DNA of 36,383 nucleotides, taken from Flavobacteriales bacterium (GTDB taxonomy: Bacteria > Bacteroidota > Bacteroidia > Flavobacteriales > Flavobacteriaceae). The stretch is taken from positions 1-36,383 of the forward strand of contig JALVST010000072.1 in the NCBI GenBank assembly GCA_027024205.1. Reading direction: 5' to 3'. The notes under the pieces were generated by a model that ran no database searches, was not told the origin of the DNA, and was given only the letters and a program-made list of their open reading frames with translations. Position numbers and translations under genes: made by a program. Positions 1 to 7,495 of the stretch are shown piece after piece; positions within the stretch are counted from its first letter, which is position 1, and every line of letters begins with the position of its first letter.

Positions 1-1
1 G

Positions 2-734
2 CTGGTCAAAGATTTGCAAGTGACCGATATTATGCCGGTCAATAAAGATGAAATGACAAATATTGAAAAGGCTTACGGCAAACTCTGGGAACAATTTGAA
101 AAAGAAATCAAAACTTATTTTGCCGGTTGTCAAACAATTTACCGAACAGATTTCTGTTATCGAATTCCCGGAATTGAAAGATAACCTAACATCAAAAACG
201 TATTTTTTGTTCGGCGAATTTTTGGCAAGAGCGGAATTGTTTTTACTAAATAAAAACTATAACAATTTTGTCCTCAATTTTCAACAATCGCTTGAATTTT
301 TGCTGATATATTTTCTGTTAAACGAAGCTGAAAAAACAGGTTTTACGGATTTGGAAGGCAATAGAGACAATGATAAAGTTACATGTTTTATAAAAAAATA
401 TGATTGCTATTTAGAAAGACCGGATAGTATACCTGCACGGCTTTATACCGCCATCAAAATTGCCAAAGAACAGGAATTATTTAATATTGTCCGGTTGCTC
501 GAACTTTATGCAAAAATTAATGACGGTTATCAAAAACATCATTTAAATAATATTCTTCCTTTTCCCGGTCTCGATGTGCTGAGAAATAGTTTGGTTCATA
601 GAGGTAAATCAGTTAAAAATGATGAAATTAAAGAAATAATAAAGGTTTTTAATGAAATTACCGGATTATTAAATCATAACAAAAACAGCTACACGGATTT
701 AAATAAAATTATTTGCAACAACTTATTTTTATAA
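2..734 (+). pseudogene. HEPN-motif RNase-like protein, frameshifted, 5' end outside window
   Basis: No family is recognised with certainty. An open frame enters from the left edge (from base 2, reading LVKDLQVTDIM...) and stops at 182-184. A second frame, open from base 57, overlaps it and runs to 734 with no convincing start of its own (only TTG at 63). Dropping one base near 115-125 joins the two smoothly, so this looks like one gene with a 1-base insertion or a sequencing error. The C-terminal part is helical and holds LRNSLVHRG; the Arg and His codons at 582-584 and 597-599 give the R-x4-H motif of HEPN RNases. The preceding segment (FLARAELFLLNKNYNNF) resembles the region after the CARF domain in Csm6/Csx1 proteins. 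This is inference: any CARF domain would lie outside the window. An abortive-infection HEPN protein is the alternative. Confidence 0.5.
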
Positions 735-735
735 A

Positions 736-773
736 AAAAACGCCAAATACCTATTCTGGCATTTGGCGTTTTT
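736..773. terminator. Bidirectional intrinsic terminator between HEPN gene and dnaK
   Basis: AACGCCAAATaCC pairs with GGcATTTGGCGTT around a short loop, flanked by an A-tract on the left and a T-tract on the right. It can therefore end both the rightward HEPN transcript and the leftward dnaK transcript. Confidence 0.85.
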
Positions 774-791
774 AATCTATGTAATGCTACT

Positions 792-2708
792 TTATTTCAC
801 TTCTTCAAAATCGACGTCTTGGACATCATCTTCGCCTTGATTGTTTGAGGTACTTGTATCTTGTGTTTGTTGCGCACCGGTATTACCTCCGGCTTGGGCT
901 GCACTCTGAATTTCTTGTCCCAACTTCATCATTAAATCTTCTGCTTCTTTGGTTGCAGCTTCGGCCATATCGGCATCTTGTTTGTCATAAGCTTCTTTGA
1001 GCTTTTTCACCATGTCTTCAACGGCTTTTTTGCTGTCATCGGAGATTTTATCTTTGTGTTCTTCAACCAATTTTTCCAATTGGAAAGCCGTTGCATCGGC
1101 TTTATTGAGTTTTTCAACCCGTTCTTTGGCTATTCTGTCGGCTTCGGCATTGGCTTCGGCTTCTTTTTTCATTCTTTCGATTTCTTCTTTGCTCAAACCG
1201 CTGGAAGCTTCAATACGGATATCTTTGGATTTACCGGTTTTCTTATCCATAGCCGTTACGTGGATGATACCGTCAGCATCGATATCAAAGGTTACTTCAA
1301 TTTGCGGTTCGCCACGACGAGCCGGCGGAATACCGTCCAAGTGGAAACGTCCAATGGTTTTGTTATCTTTGGCCAAAGGTCGTTCACCTTGCAATACGTG
1401 TATTTCAACACTGGGTTGATTATCTTGAGCCGTTGAGAATATTTGCGATTTTTTCGTCGGGATTGTTGTATTGGCTTCAATCAATTTGGTAAATACACCT
1501 CCCATCGTTTCGATACCGAGTGATAAGGGAGTAACGTCAAGCAATAATACGTCATCCACATCACCGGTCAATACGGCACCTTGGATACCGGCTCCTTTGG
1601 CAACTACTTCATCGGGATTCACATTTTTAGAAGCTTTTTTACCAAAGAATTTTTCTACTTCTTCAACCACTTTGGGAATACGGGTAGAACCACCGACTAA
1701 AATTACTTCATCAATATCGGATGGTTTCAAACCGGCTTTTTCCAAAGCTTCTTTTACCGGTTTCATAGCCCGTTTGACCAAATCGTCAGTCAGTTGTTCA
1801 AATTTGGCTCTGGTCAATTTTTTAACCAAGTGTTTCGGACCGGATGCCGTAGCCGTGATATAAGGTAAATTGATTTCGGTTTCGGTCGCCGAAGACAATT
1901 CTATTTTGGCTTTTTCAGCAGCTTCTTTCAAGCGTTGCAAAGCCATCGGATCTTTTTTCAAATCGACACCTTCTTCTTTTTTAAATTCGTCGGCTAACCA
2001 ATCGATAATACGTTGATCGAAATCGTCACCACCCAAATGTGTATCACCGGCAGTTGACAATACTTCGGTAACACCGTCACCTATATCCAAAATAGAGATA
2101 TCAAAAGTTCCACCACCGAGGTCAAACACGGCAATTTTCTTTTCTTTATCAGATTTGTCCAAACCGTAAGCCAAAGCGGCAGCAGTCGGTTCGTTGATAA
2201 TACGACGCACTTTCAATCCGGCAATTTCACCGGCTTCTTTGGTGGCTTGACGTTGGGCATCGTTAAAATACGCCGGTACGGTAATTACGGCTTCTTTAAC
2301 CGGATGGCCCAAATAATCTTCGGCTGTTTTTTTCAACTTTTGTAAAATCATAGCCGAAATTTCTTGCGGCGTATATTGTTTGCCGTTGATTTCAACCCGA
2401 GGCGTATCGTTAGGTCCTTGTACTACTTTATAAGGTACACGTTTAATTTCATCTTGTACTTCCGAATATTTGTTTCCCATAAATCTTTTTATGGAAAAAA
2501 TAGTTCTTTCAGGGTTTGTAATGGCTTGACGTTTTGCGGGGTCACCCACCTTAATTTCGCCTTTATCTGTAAAAGCTACCACTGAAGGGGTAGTTCTGTT
2601 TCCTTCTGCATTGGGAATTACAACCGTGTCATTACCTTCTCTAACGGTTACTACGGAATTCGTAGTTCCTAAATCTATTCCTATAATTTTATTTCCTTTG
2701 TCACTCAT
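792..2708 (-). CDS. dnaK: Molecular chaperone DnaK (Hsp70)
   Basis: Cytosolic ATP-dependent Hsp70 chaperone that, with DnaJ and GrpE, binds and releases unfolded polypeptides. The 638-residue length is normal for bacterial DnaK. The ATPase domain carries the phosphate-1 loop GIDLGTTNS at residue 10, [14 protein letters not shown], and the phosphate-2 loop [13 protein letters not shown] near residue 196. The linker [16 protein letters not shown] precedes the substrate-binding domain. The tail is Gln/Asn-rich and ends [12 protein letters not shown], a typical acidic DnaK C-terminus. It stands alone: no dnaJ or grpE is adjacent, and it is bounded by a terminator downstream. The roughly 200-base upstream gap holds a small palindrome (2827-2839), but I could not define a clean promoter. 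Several long antisense frames inside it reflect codon bias. Confidence 0.98.
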   Translation of the reverse strand: MSDKGNKIIGIDLGTTNSVVTVREGNDTVVIPNAEGNRTTPSVVAFTDKGEIKVGDPAKRQAITNPERTIFSIKRFMGNKYSEVQDEIKRVPYKVVQGPNDTPRVEINGKQYTPQEISAMILQKLKKTAEDYLGHPVKEAVITVPAYFNDAQRQATKEAGEIAGLKVRRIINEPTAAALAYGLDKSDKEKKIAVFDLGGGTFDISILDIGDGVTEVLSTAGDTHLGGDDFDQRIIDWLADEFKKEEGVDLKKDPMALQRLKEAAEKAKIELSSATETEINLPYITATASGPKHLVKKLTRAKFEQLTDDLVKRAMKPVKEALEKAGLKPSDIDEVILVGGSTRIPKVVEEVEKFFGKKASKNVNPDEVVAKGAGIQGAVLTGDVDDVLLLDVTPLSLGIETMGGVFTKLIEANTTIPTKKSQIFSTAQDNQPSVEIHVLQGERPLAKDNKTIGRFHLDGIPPARRGEPQIEVTFDIDADGIIHVTAMDKKTGKSKDIRIEASSGLSKEEIERMKKEAEANAEADRIAKERVEKLNKADATAFQLEKLVEEHKDKISDDSKKAVEDMVKKLKEAYDKQDADMAEAATKEAEDLMMKLGQEIQSAAQAGGNTGAQQTQDTSTSNNQGEDDVQDVDFEEVK

Positions 2709-2826
2709 AATAATATTTTTTTAATGTTTTTGGTTCATTTTGTTTTTGTCAATGATTGTGCCAATAATAAAAAATATTTTTTTTCATTCATTTTGACAGA
2801 AATTCCGTTTTTTTTGGTTCAATTTA

Positions 2827-2839
2827 TGACACAATGTCA
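2827..2839. repeat. Small palindrome TGACA-CAA-TGTCA upstream of dnaK
   Basis: A perfect 5-bp inverted repeat with a 3-bp centre, about 120 bp before the dnaK start. The half-site TGTCA/TGACA recurs nearby (about 2748 and 2794). It could be an operator, but no regulator is recognised. Confidence 0.3.
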
Positions 2840-2906
2840 GATGTATTGAGAAACTAGAAGCAATATACAATCATCAAAAAAAAGAAGTATTCCATGAAAC
2901 GTAATT

Positions 2907-3701
2907 TTATAAATCATTACGCTGTAAAAACCTTTTGATAACCGCCGGCATCTCGTCTTTGTTTTCAACATAAGACATATGACCTTCACCTAGTTCAATA
3001 TAATCGGTTCCTTTACAATTGGCAGCTAAATCTCTGATAATTTCCAGGTCAATCAACGGATCTTTTTTACCGACAATCCATAATTTATAAAAATTTTGCC
3101 GTTTACAGAACAAATCTGAACGGTCTTTACGCAATTTCATACCTTTGAGAGCCGCTATGATATTTTCGGGCGTCATTTTTAAAGCATCGGTTATCAATTC
3201 ATCTATGTCTTTACGGTATTTATTGCGGTTATCCGGTGCAAAAAAACTGGGGATAGCGGCTTTAACATATGCTTCATAATGGGTTTTAACGGTTTTTATT
3301 GCCCGTTCGCGTGCTTCTTGTTTTTCGGCATTATCAGCAAACGGATGTGAATTAAGCAATCCCAAACCGGTTAATTTTTCGGGAAACATTTCGGCAAAGG
3401 CCAAACTTACATATCCGCCCATACTATGACCTATAAGTGTGGTTTTTAATATTTTATGACGTTGCATCAAATCGTTGACAAGCATAGCTTGTTGTTCCAT
3501 GGTATGGATATCACATACCCCGTCACTTTGTCCGTGTCCCAACAAGTCCAATGTGAAGATTCTATGAGTGTCTTTTAAAGTTTCGACAACACCACACCAC
3601 ATTTTTTGATTTTCCAAAAAACCGTGAATTAAAACAACCGTTTTATCACCCTTTCCGGTTTCACGGTAAGAAACGGATACTTTTTTATAGATATATTTCA
3701 T
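2907..3701 (-). CDS. Alpha/beta-fold hydrolase
   Basis: A 264-residue alpha/beta hydrolase with all expected landmarks: the oxyanion-hole HG motif (VLIHGFLE, about residues 23-30), LDLLGHGQSDG, and the nucleophile elbow GHSMGGY with Ser93. A late acid is likely in WIVGKKDPLID and the catalytic His in GEGHMSYVEN. There is no signal peptide, so it is probably cytosolic. The family includes esterases, C-C hydrolases and MenH-like enzymes, and the sequence alone does not fix the substrate. It is monocistronic. Its upstream side contains a 16-bp perfect inverted repeat (3750-3792) and one copy of a dispersed palindromic repeat. Confidence 0.9.
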   Translation of the reverse strand: MKYIYKKVSVSYRETGKGDKTVVLIHGFLENQKMWCGVVETLKDTHRIFTLDLLGHGQSDGVCDIHTMEQQAMLVNDLMQRHKILKTTLIGHSMGGYVSLAFAEMFPEKLTGLGLLNSHPFADNAEKQEARERAIKTVKTHYEAYVKAAIPSFFAPDNRNKYRKDIDELITDALKMTPENIIAALKGMKLRKDRSDLFCKRQNFYKLWIVGKKDPLIDLEIIRDLAANCKGTDYIELGEGHMSYVENKDEMPAVIKRFLQRNDL

Positions 3702-3749
3702 TTGTTTATTTTTTTATTTTAACATTATGGTCAGATGTAACCTTTGATG

Positions 3750-3792
3750 ATTAAAATAATCATTACGATGTGTGTTTAATGATTATTTTAAT
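3750..3792. repeat. 16-bp perfect AT-rich inverted repeat
   Basis: ATTAAAATAATCATTA (3750-3765) is followed after 11 bases by its exact reverse complement (3777-3792). It lies about 50 bp upstream of the minus-strand hydrolase start. There is no T-tract suited to a terminator of a known gene, so it may be an operator or a cruciform-forming element. The rest of the 3702-4151 gap holds a dispersed repeat copy (3871-3924) and a terminator (4077-4108). Confidence 0.6.
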
Positions 3793-3870
3793 TATGTCGG
3801 TTTCATTATTTCAGATTTAAATTTATAAGAAATCAAATTTATAAAAAAAAATCCTGAATTCCTTTTACAC

Positions 3871-3924
3871 CCGGTTACTTCGATACATTTTTGCTCCTAA
3901 AGTCGCAAAACCACTCAGTGACCT
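3871..3924. repeat. Dispersed palindromic repeat, copy 1
   Basis: A 54-bp element starting CCGGTTACTTCGATACATT and ending CCACTCAGTGACCT. It closely matches copies at 20256-20309 (inverted) and 24940-24990. The ends are partly complementary (GGTnA/TnACC) with an inner TTTTGC/GCAAAA pairing, so it can form a hairpin. It resembles REP-type intergenic repeats. The right flank (about 3925-3990) also shares short AGTGGAAAGTGTCAA-like strings with copy 2. Confidence 0.75.
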
Positions 3925-4076
3925 ATCGCCTGCACTAAGCACTCGGCATTTGACACTTTCCACTAAAATAATCCTCATTTCCTCAATTCCAAAAACGCAC
4001 ATAAGGTATGAAGTAACAAACAAACATCAAAGAAAGTAATACTTTATGAACCGCATAAAATTATCAATTTATCAAA

Positions 4077-4108
4077 AAAAACCGGACTTTACTACAAAGC
4101 CCGGTTTT
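4077..4108 (-). terminator. Terminator of the T9SS protein gene
   Basis: AAAACCGGaCTTT and AAAGcCCGGTTTT form a stem with one mismatch around ACTAC. In the minus direction it is followed by a T-run (plus-strand A7), as expected downstream of the gene ending at 4152. Confidence 0.75.
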
Positions 4109-4151
4109 CAGTCATCAAAAACAAAAAAACAAACAAAATAAACAACCAAAA

Positions 4152-5684
4152 TTATTTTTTTATCAACTGTCCGCTAGCAATTCCTTTACCGGTTTTAATT
4201 TTATAGATATAAATACCTTTATGAATGAATGACAAATTGATATTTTCATTACTTTGATGACTACCTTGATATAACAATTTTCCATCTAATCCGTAAATAT
4301 TTATATCAAAATCATCAGCATCTACTTCAAAATGGATGTTATCTTTAAAGGGATTGGGATAAACTTTGGCCGATATGTAATTATTTTCTTCTACAGCAGT
4401 TACTTGCGTGTAAGTATAAATCTTTTTTTCTACCCCTATCCAATTACCGGATGCCGAAGCTCTACTTAAACTCTCTCTTGTGTTCAGTTGATGGTTCATT
4501 TCATCAAATTTTGGCATTCCATCATCAAATATCATTTCTATTGTCCCAAAATCATTATACATATTAGGTAACACTAATTGACTTTTGGGCACGTTCATAT
4601 CATAAGTTAAGATATCTTTATGTAAATTATCTGCTTCCCAAGCATTGTTTTGCGAATCCCATTGATATATGGCAATTTCTATTTCATTATTATTACCCGT
4701 ATTATAGGAATATATTTTTTTTACTCCCCCTACCAAATTATTGTTCTGATCAAGATAATAATCTTCATGTTGAAATAATTTAAGTGTTTGTAGATCAACA
4801 TCATAAATATACTTTCTATGTAATACCCATGAAGCCGGAGTCATATTAGTATCCCAATTGTATTTTTCCTTGATAATTTGAGTAAAATTACCATTTGCCG
4901 TATAAGTATATTCTTCTTTTTCAGAATTTTCCCAATTTCCTCCATTTATTTCTTGTTCCAATTCTAATATCAAACGGTTGCTAGTATCATAAGAACGGGA
5001 AAAATTCATATAATCAAGCCACATACCACTAACATAAACTTTTACTAAAAGATTTGTAAATGCGTAAGCATTATAAGTAACGATGCCCTTTGCTTGTAGT
5101 TGCCAACTACTACCGTCCCAAGTGTACATTATTATTTCATTTGGAAATACATCACCGGACTGTGCATAAGAATAAGTTTCTTTACTATCATTGACAAATT
5201 GAGAACTTGAAGTGTTATAATTTTGAGAAATATACTCTTGTAACTGTCCGTCATTATTGTAGGAAAATAATTCTTTATCAGTTAGCATCAATGCCTGTGC
5301 ATTAGAGTCATAACTATAATAAGTTATACTCTCAACCTTTCCGTCTGTTGTATAAGTATATTCTGTTTTAAATTGTGTATCATCATACTGATTATTAACG
5401 GTATTCCACATATTATAATCCCACTCCGTATTCCGGTTATCGTTGTTATATGAAAATACGTCTTTTGAAAAATTAATAGAATAGGATTGTGTATTATTAT
5501 CATAATTTTTCGTTTCAATATTCTCAAGACGATACCCGGTCGTATAAGGCTGCCTTTTCTGTAAGCTATGAACAAACTTGTCAAAATGTTTAATTTTTTC
5601 CACAAAAGAATTGATATCAAATTGTGCTTGATTTTTTCCTGCTAAGAGGAACAATACGATTAAATAAAATAGTTTTGTTTTCAT
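4152..5684 (-). CDS. T9SS type A sorting-domain protein with YD-like repeats
   Basis: A secreted protein of unknown function. I place the start at 5684 (MKTKLFYLIVLFLLAG...AQ), because this gives a proper signal peptide and a leader of about 22 nt from the promoter at 5713-5720; the longer open frame to 5771 would run through that promoter. The mature 490-odd residues consist of imperfect repeats with the pattern (E/T)YSYNN-DGqL-E-I, such as EYTYTTDGKVESITYYSYD, which recall YD/RHS-like beta repeats. The last 75 residues (VYPNPFKDNIHFE...INIYGLDGKLLYQG...GIYIYKI) are a type A C-terminal domain. That domain directs export by the type IX secretion system to the cell surface or medium. It is monocistronic, with its own terminator. 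Confidence 0.85.
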   Translation of the reverse strand: MKTKLFYLIVLFLLAGKNQAQFDINSFVEKIKHFDKFVHSLQKRQPYTTGYRLENIETKNYDNNTQSYSINFSKDVFSYNNDNRNTEWDYNMWNTVNNQYDDTQFKTEYTYTTDGKVESITYYSYDSNAQALMLTDKELFSYNNDGQLQEYISQNYNTSSSQFVNDSKETYSYAQSGDVFPNEIIMYTWDGSSWQLQAKGIVTYNAYAFTNLLVKVYVSGMWLDYMNFSRSYDTSNRLILELEQEINGGNWENSEKEEYTYTANGNFTQIIKEKYNWDTNMTPASWVLHRKYIYDVDLQTLKLFQHEDYYLDQNNNLVGGVKKIYSYNTGNNNEIEIAIYQWDSQNNAWEADNLHKDILTYDMNVPKSQLVLPNMYNDFGTIEMIFDDGMPKFDEMNHQLNTRESLSRASASGNWIGVEKKIYTYTQVTAVEENNYISAKVYPNPFKDNIHFEVDADDFDINIYGLDGKLLYQGSHQSNENINLSFIHKGIYIYKIKTGKGIASGQLIKK

Positions 5685-5712
5685 AAGCTGTAATTTTTTG
5701 TAATTTATGAAA

Positions 5713-5743
5713 CAAAAGTAAATCCAAAACAAAAAAATGTAAA
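5713..5743 (-). promoter_or_regulatory. Promoter of the T9SS protein gene
   Basis: Reading the minus strand, TACTTTTG (5720-5713) matches the Bacteroidota -7 box TAnnTTTG. TTTA (5743-5740) sits 19 bp upstream at the -33 position. The predicted start of transcription is near 5706. A 21-bp-phased pair TCGTTGAATG/TCGTCAAATG (5778-5748) lies just upstream. Confidence 0.55.
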
Positions 5744-5851
5744 GATTCATTTGACGAAACCCGGCTTTCATTCAACGAATAACAGAGTTCGTTTGATAAA
5801 AAACTCATGAAAATATCCGGATAAGTGGCATTAAAGCTTCAGACTCTTATC

Positions 5852-6817
5852 TTAAATAGTGGAAGTCTCTTTATTATAAACGGGTAGTAAAAACATACAA
5901 ATCAAACCGAAAAGAATAACGAGGAGCGTTTGTGTAGTCCACATCAACAAGCCGAAAGCCGTCCCGGTCTCTTTGGGAACACCATATAACAACAATGCTT
6001 CGGCTACAAATACAGGATAGACCCCAAAACCACCGTTAGAAATAACCATGGCAATACTGCCGGCAATAAATGATACCAAAACGGCGTCAATACCTAAATT
6101 TTTCGTTTCGGGAAAAGCAAATAAAACGACCCAAAACATGACTAAATACATTATCCAAATAATCAATGTTTGCAAGATAAACCACCATTTGTGTGGCATG
6201 GTCAAAATACTATTCATACCTTGAAACAAACCGCCGGTAAAAATTCTCAATTTTATGATTAACGGATTTTTTGACCGCCACGACCATTTAAATAAAAAAA
6301 TAAATAAAACGGTTACAAGGATTTCGAAAGATAATAAAATAGGATTTTCAGGTAATTTCGGTGCTAATATTTCGAATATAAAATCAAATTGTAAAAACAA
6401 CGCTATAAGTATAAATAAAATCAAAAATATCAAATCTGCTACCCGTTCCGCAACAATGGTTCCGAAAGCTTTGTTAAAATGAACTTCTTTTTCATACTTT
6501 GCCAAAGAAGTCGCTCTTCCGACTTCACCGGCTCGCGGGACTACAAGATTTAAAAGATATGATAAACCGACCGTTAAAATCAGATTACCTTTACGCGGGC
6601 GATAACCCAAAGTTTCCAAAAGGTAATTCCACCGGTATGCTCTGATGATATGACTCAACAATCCCAAAGATAATGACAAAACAACCCATTTATAATCGGC
6701 ATATTTGATACTGTTCCAAATTTCTTGCAATTGTTGATCGGTAAAGTTTGATAAATAATAATATAAAATAAAGGCCCCAAAAAGAAGCGGTAATATGATT
6801 TTCAGTGCCTTTTTCAT
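5852..6817 (-). CDS. UPF0104 / lysylphosphatidylglycerol synthase TM-like protein
   Basis: A 321-residue integral membrane protein with about eight hydrophobic segments. The family-typical stretch LSHIIRAYRWNYLLETLGY and the core LLNLVVPRAGEVGRA...VAERVADLIFL are visible. The fold is shared with the flippase half of MprF and with AglD, but there is no aminoacyl-transferase domain, so it is not itself a lysyl-PG synthase. A lipid- or glycan-handling role in the inner membrane is inferred from the family. It starts 24 bp after panD on the same strand and is probably cotranscribed with it; I see no metabolic link between the two. Confidence 0.85.
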   Translation of the reverse strand: MKKALKIILPLLFGAFILYYYLSNFTDQQLQEIWNSIKYADYKWVVLSLSLGLLSHIIRAYRWNYLLETLGYRPRKGNLILTVGLSYLLNLVVPRAGEVGRATSLAKYEKEVHFNKAFGTIVAERVADLIFLILFILIALFLQFDFIFEILAPKLPENPILLSFEILVTVLFIFLFKWSWRSKNPLIIKLRIFTGGLFQGMNSILTMPHKWWFILQTLIIWIMYLVMFWVVLFAFPETKNLGIDAVLVSFIAGSIAMVISNGGFGVYPVFVAEALLLYGVPKETGTAFGLLMWTTQTLLVILFGLICMFLLPVYNKETSTI

Positions 6818-6841
6818 TTACTTAATTAAAGTATGTTTGAT

Positions 6842-7192
6842 TTATTGCAAACGATTGGTTTCCGTATCGGGAAAAATAATGACCGGTTTGAAGTTTTTAG
6901 CTTCATCCATTTCCATCCACGTGTAAGATATAATAATAATCACATCGCCTTTTTGCACGCGCCGGGCGGCTGGTCCGTTTAAGGTAATCTCACCGCTACC
7001 GCGTTTACCTTTTATAATATAAGTTTCTATACGTTCCCCGTTATTGACATTGACAATCTGTACCTTTTCACCTTCAATCATATTGGCAGCATCCAACAAA
7101 TCGGCATCAATGGTTATACTCCCTATATAGTTCAATTCGGCTCCGGTGACCGTTACACGATGAATTTTGGATTTAAAAATTTGTACCATCAT
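6842..7192 (-). CDS. panD: Aspartate 1-decarboxylase precursor
   Basis: Converts L-aspartate to beta-alanine for pantothenate and coenzyme A synthesis in the cytosol. The 116-residue pyruvoyl-dependent proenzyme carries the self-cleavage site as YIGSIT, Gly24-Ser25; Ser25 becomes the pyruvoyl group. Other family signatures are [14 protein letters not shown] at the N-terminus, [12 protein letters not shown] with the catalytic Tyr, and [15 protein letters not shown]. The start is either 7192 or the next codon, 7189 (MM). A consensus -7 box ends only 7 bases before 7192, so the mRNA is nearly leaderless. No panB or panC is adjacent. The gene leads a probable operon with the UPF0104 protein. Confidence 0.96.
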   Translation of the reverse strand: MMVQIFKSKIHRVTVTGAELNYIGSITIDADLLDAANMIEGEKVQIVNVNNGERIETYIIKGKRGSGEITLNGPAARRVQKGDVIIIISYTWMEMDEAKNFKPVIIFPDTETNRLQ

Positions 7193-7199
7193 AGCGTTG

Positions 7200-7207
7200 C
7201 AAAGATA
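7200..7207 (-). promoter_or_regulatory. -7 box of panD promoter
   Basis: On the minus strand TATCTTTG, an exact TAnnTTTG match, ends seven bases before the panD ATG. A TTGACA-like string about 23 bp upstream (near 7233) may serve as the -33 element. The leader would be only a few nucleotides. Confidence 0.6.
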
Positions 7208-7374
7208 TATTATTTTTAATAATGTTCTGTCAATAAATATGCCAAAACATATTGTTTGTCAACTCAAACCCGTCATTATCAAATCAAGTCCGTGTTTCAT
7301 TGAAAGATTCTTAACTCAAAACATTCCCAAATTACCTTTGTTACAACGCGTTAAATAATAAAAAATAATTCTGC

Positions 7375-7401
7375 TCCGGTAATCTCATAACCATTACCGG
7401 A
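7375..7401. repeat. 9-bp perfect inverted repeat in the 7193-7495 gap
   Basis: TCCGGTAAT (7375-7383) and ATTACCGGA (7393-7401) flank a 9-base spacer. It lies downstream of the TonB receptor terminator and has no T-tract; its function is unknown. The remaining gap holds the panD promoter and nothing else that I recognise. Confidence 0.45.
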
Positions 7402-7437
7402 AGCGGTCCGTATAATACAAAAACACAAAAGATTATA

Positions 7438-7472
7438 AAAAAGAAGCCTTTTTCCGGAGGCTTCTTTTTTTG
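7438..7472. terminator. Terminator downstream of the Oar-like receptor
   Basis: AAGAAGCCT (7441-7449) pairs perfectly with AGGCTTCTT (7458-7466) around an 8-base loop. An A-run on the left and T7 on the right make it usable in both directions. The natural client is the minus-strand receptor ending at 7496. Confidence 0.8.
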
Positions 7473-7495
7473 TATCAAATTAACAAATAATATTA

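Noticed and set aside
978-1863. Several plus-strand open frames of 130-152 codons opposite dnaK
   Set aside because: They are antisense to a clearly conserved gene and have low-complexity Phe/Ser-rich translations and no family features.
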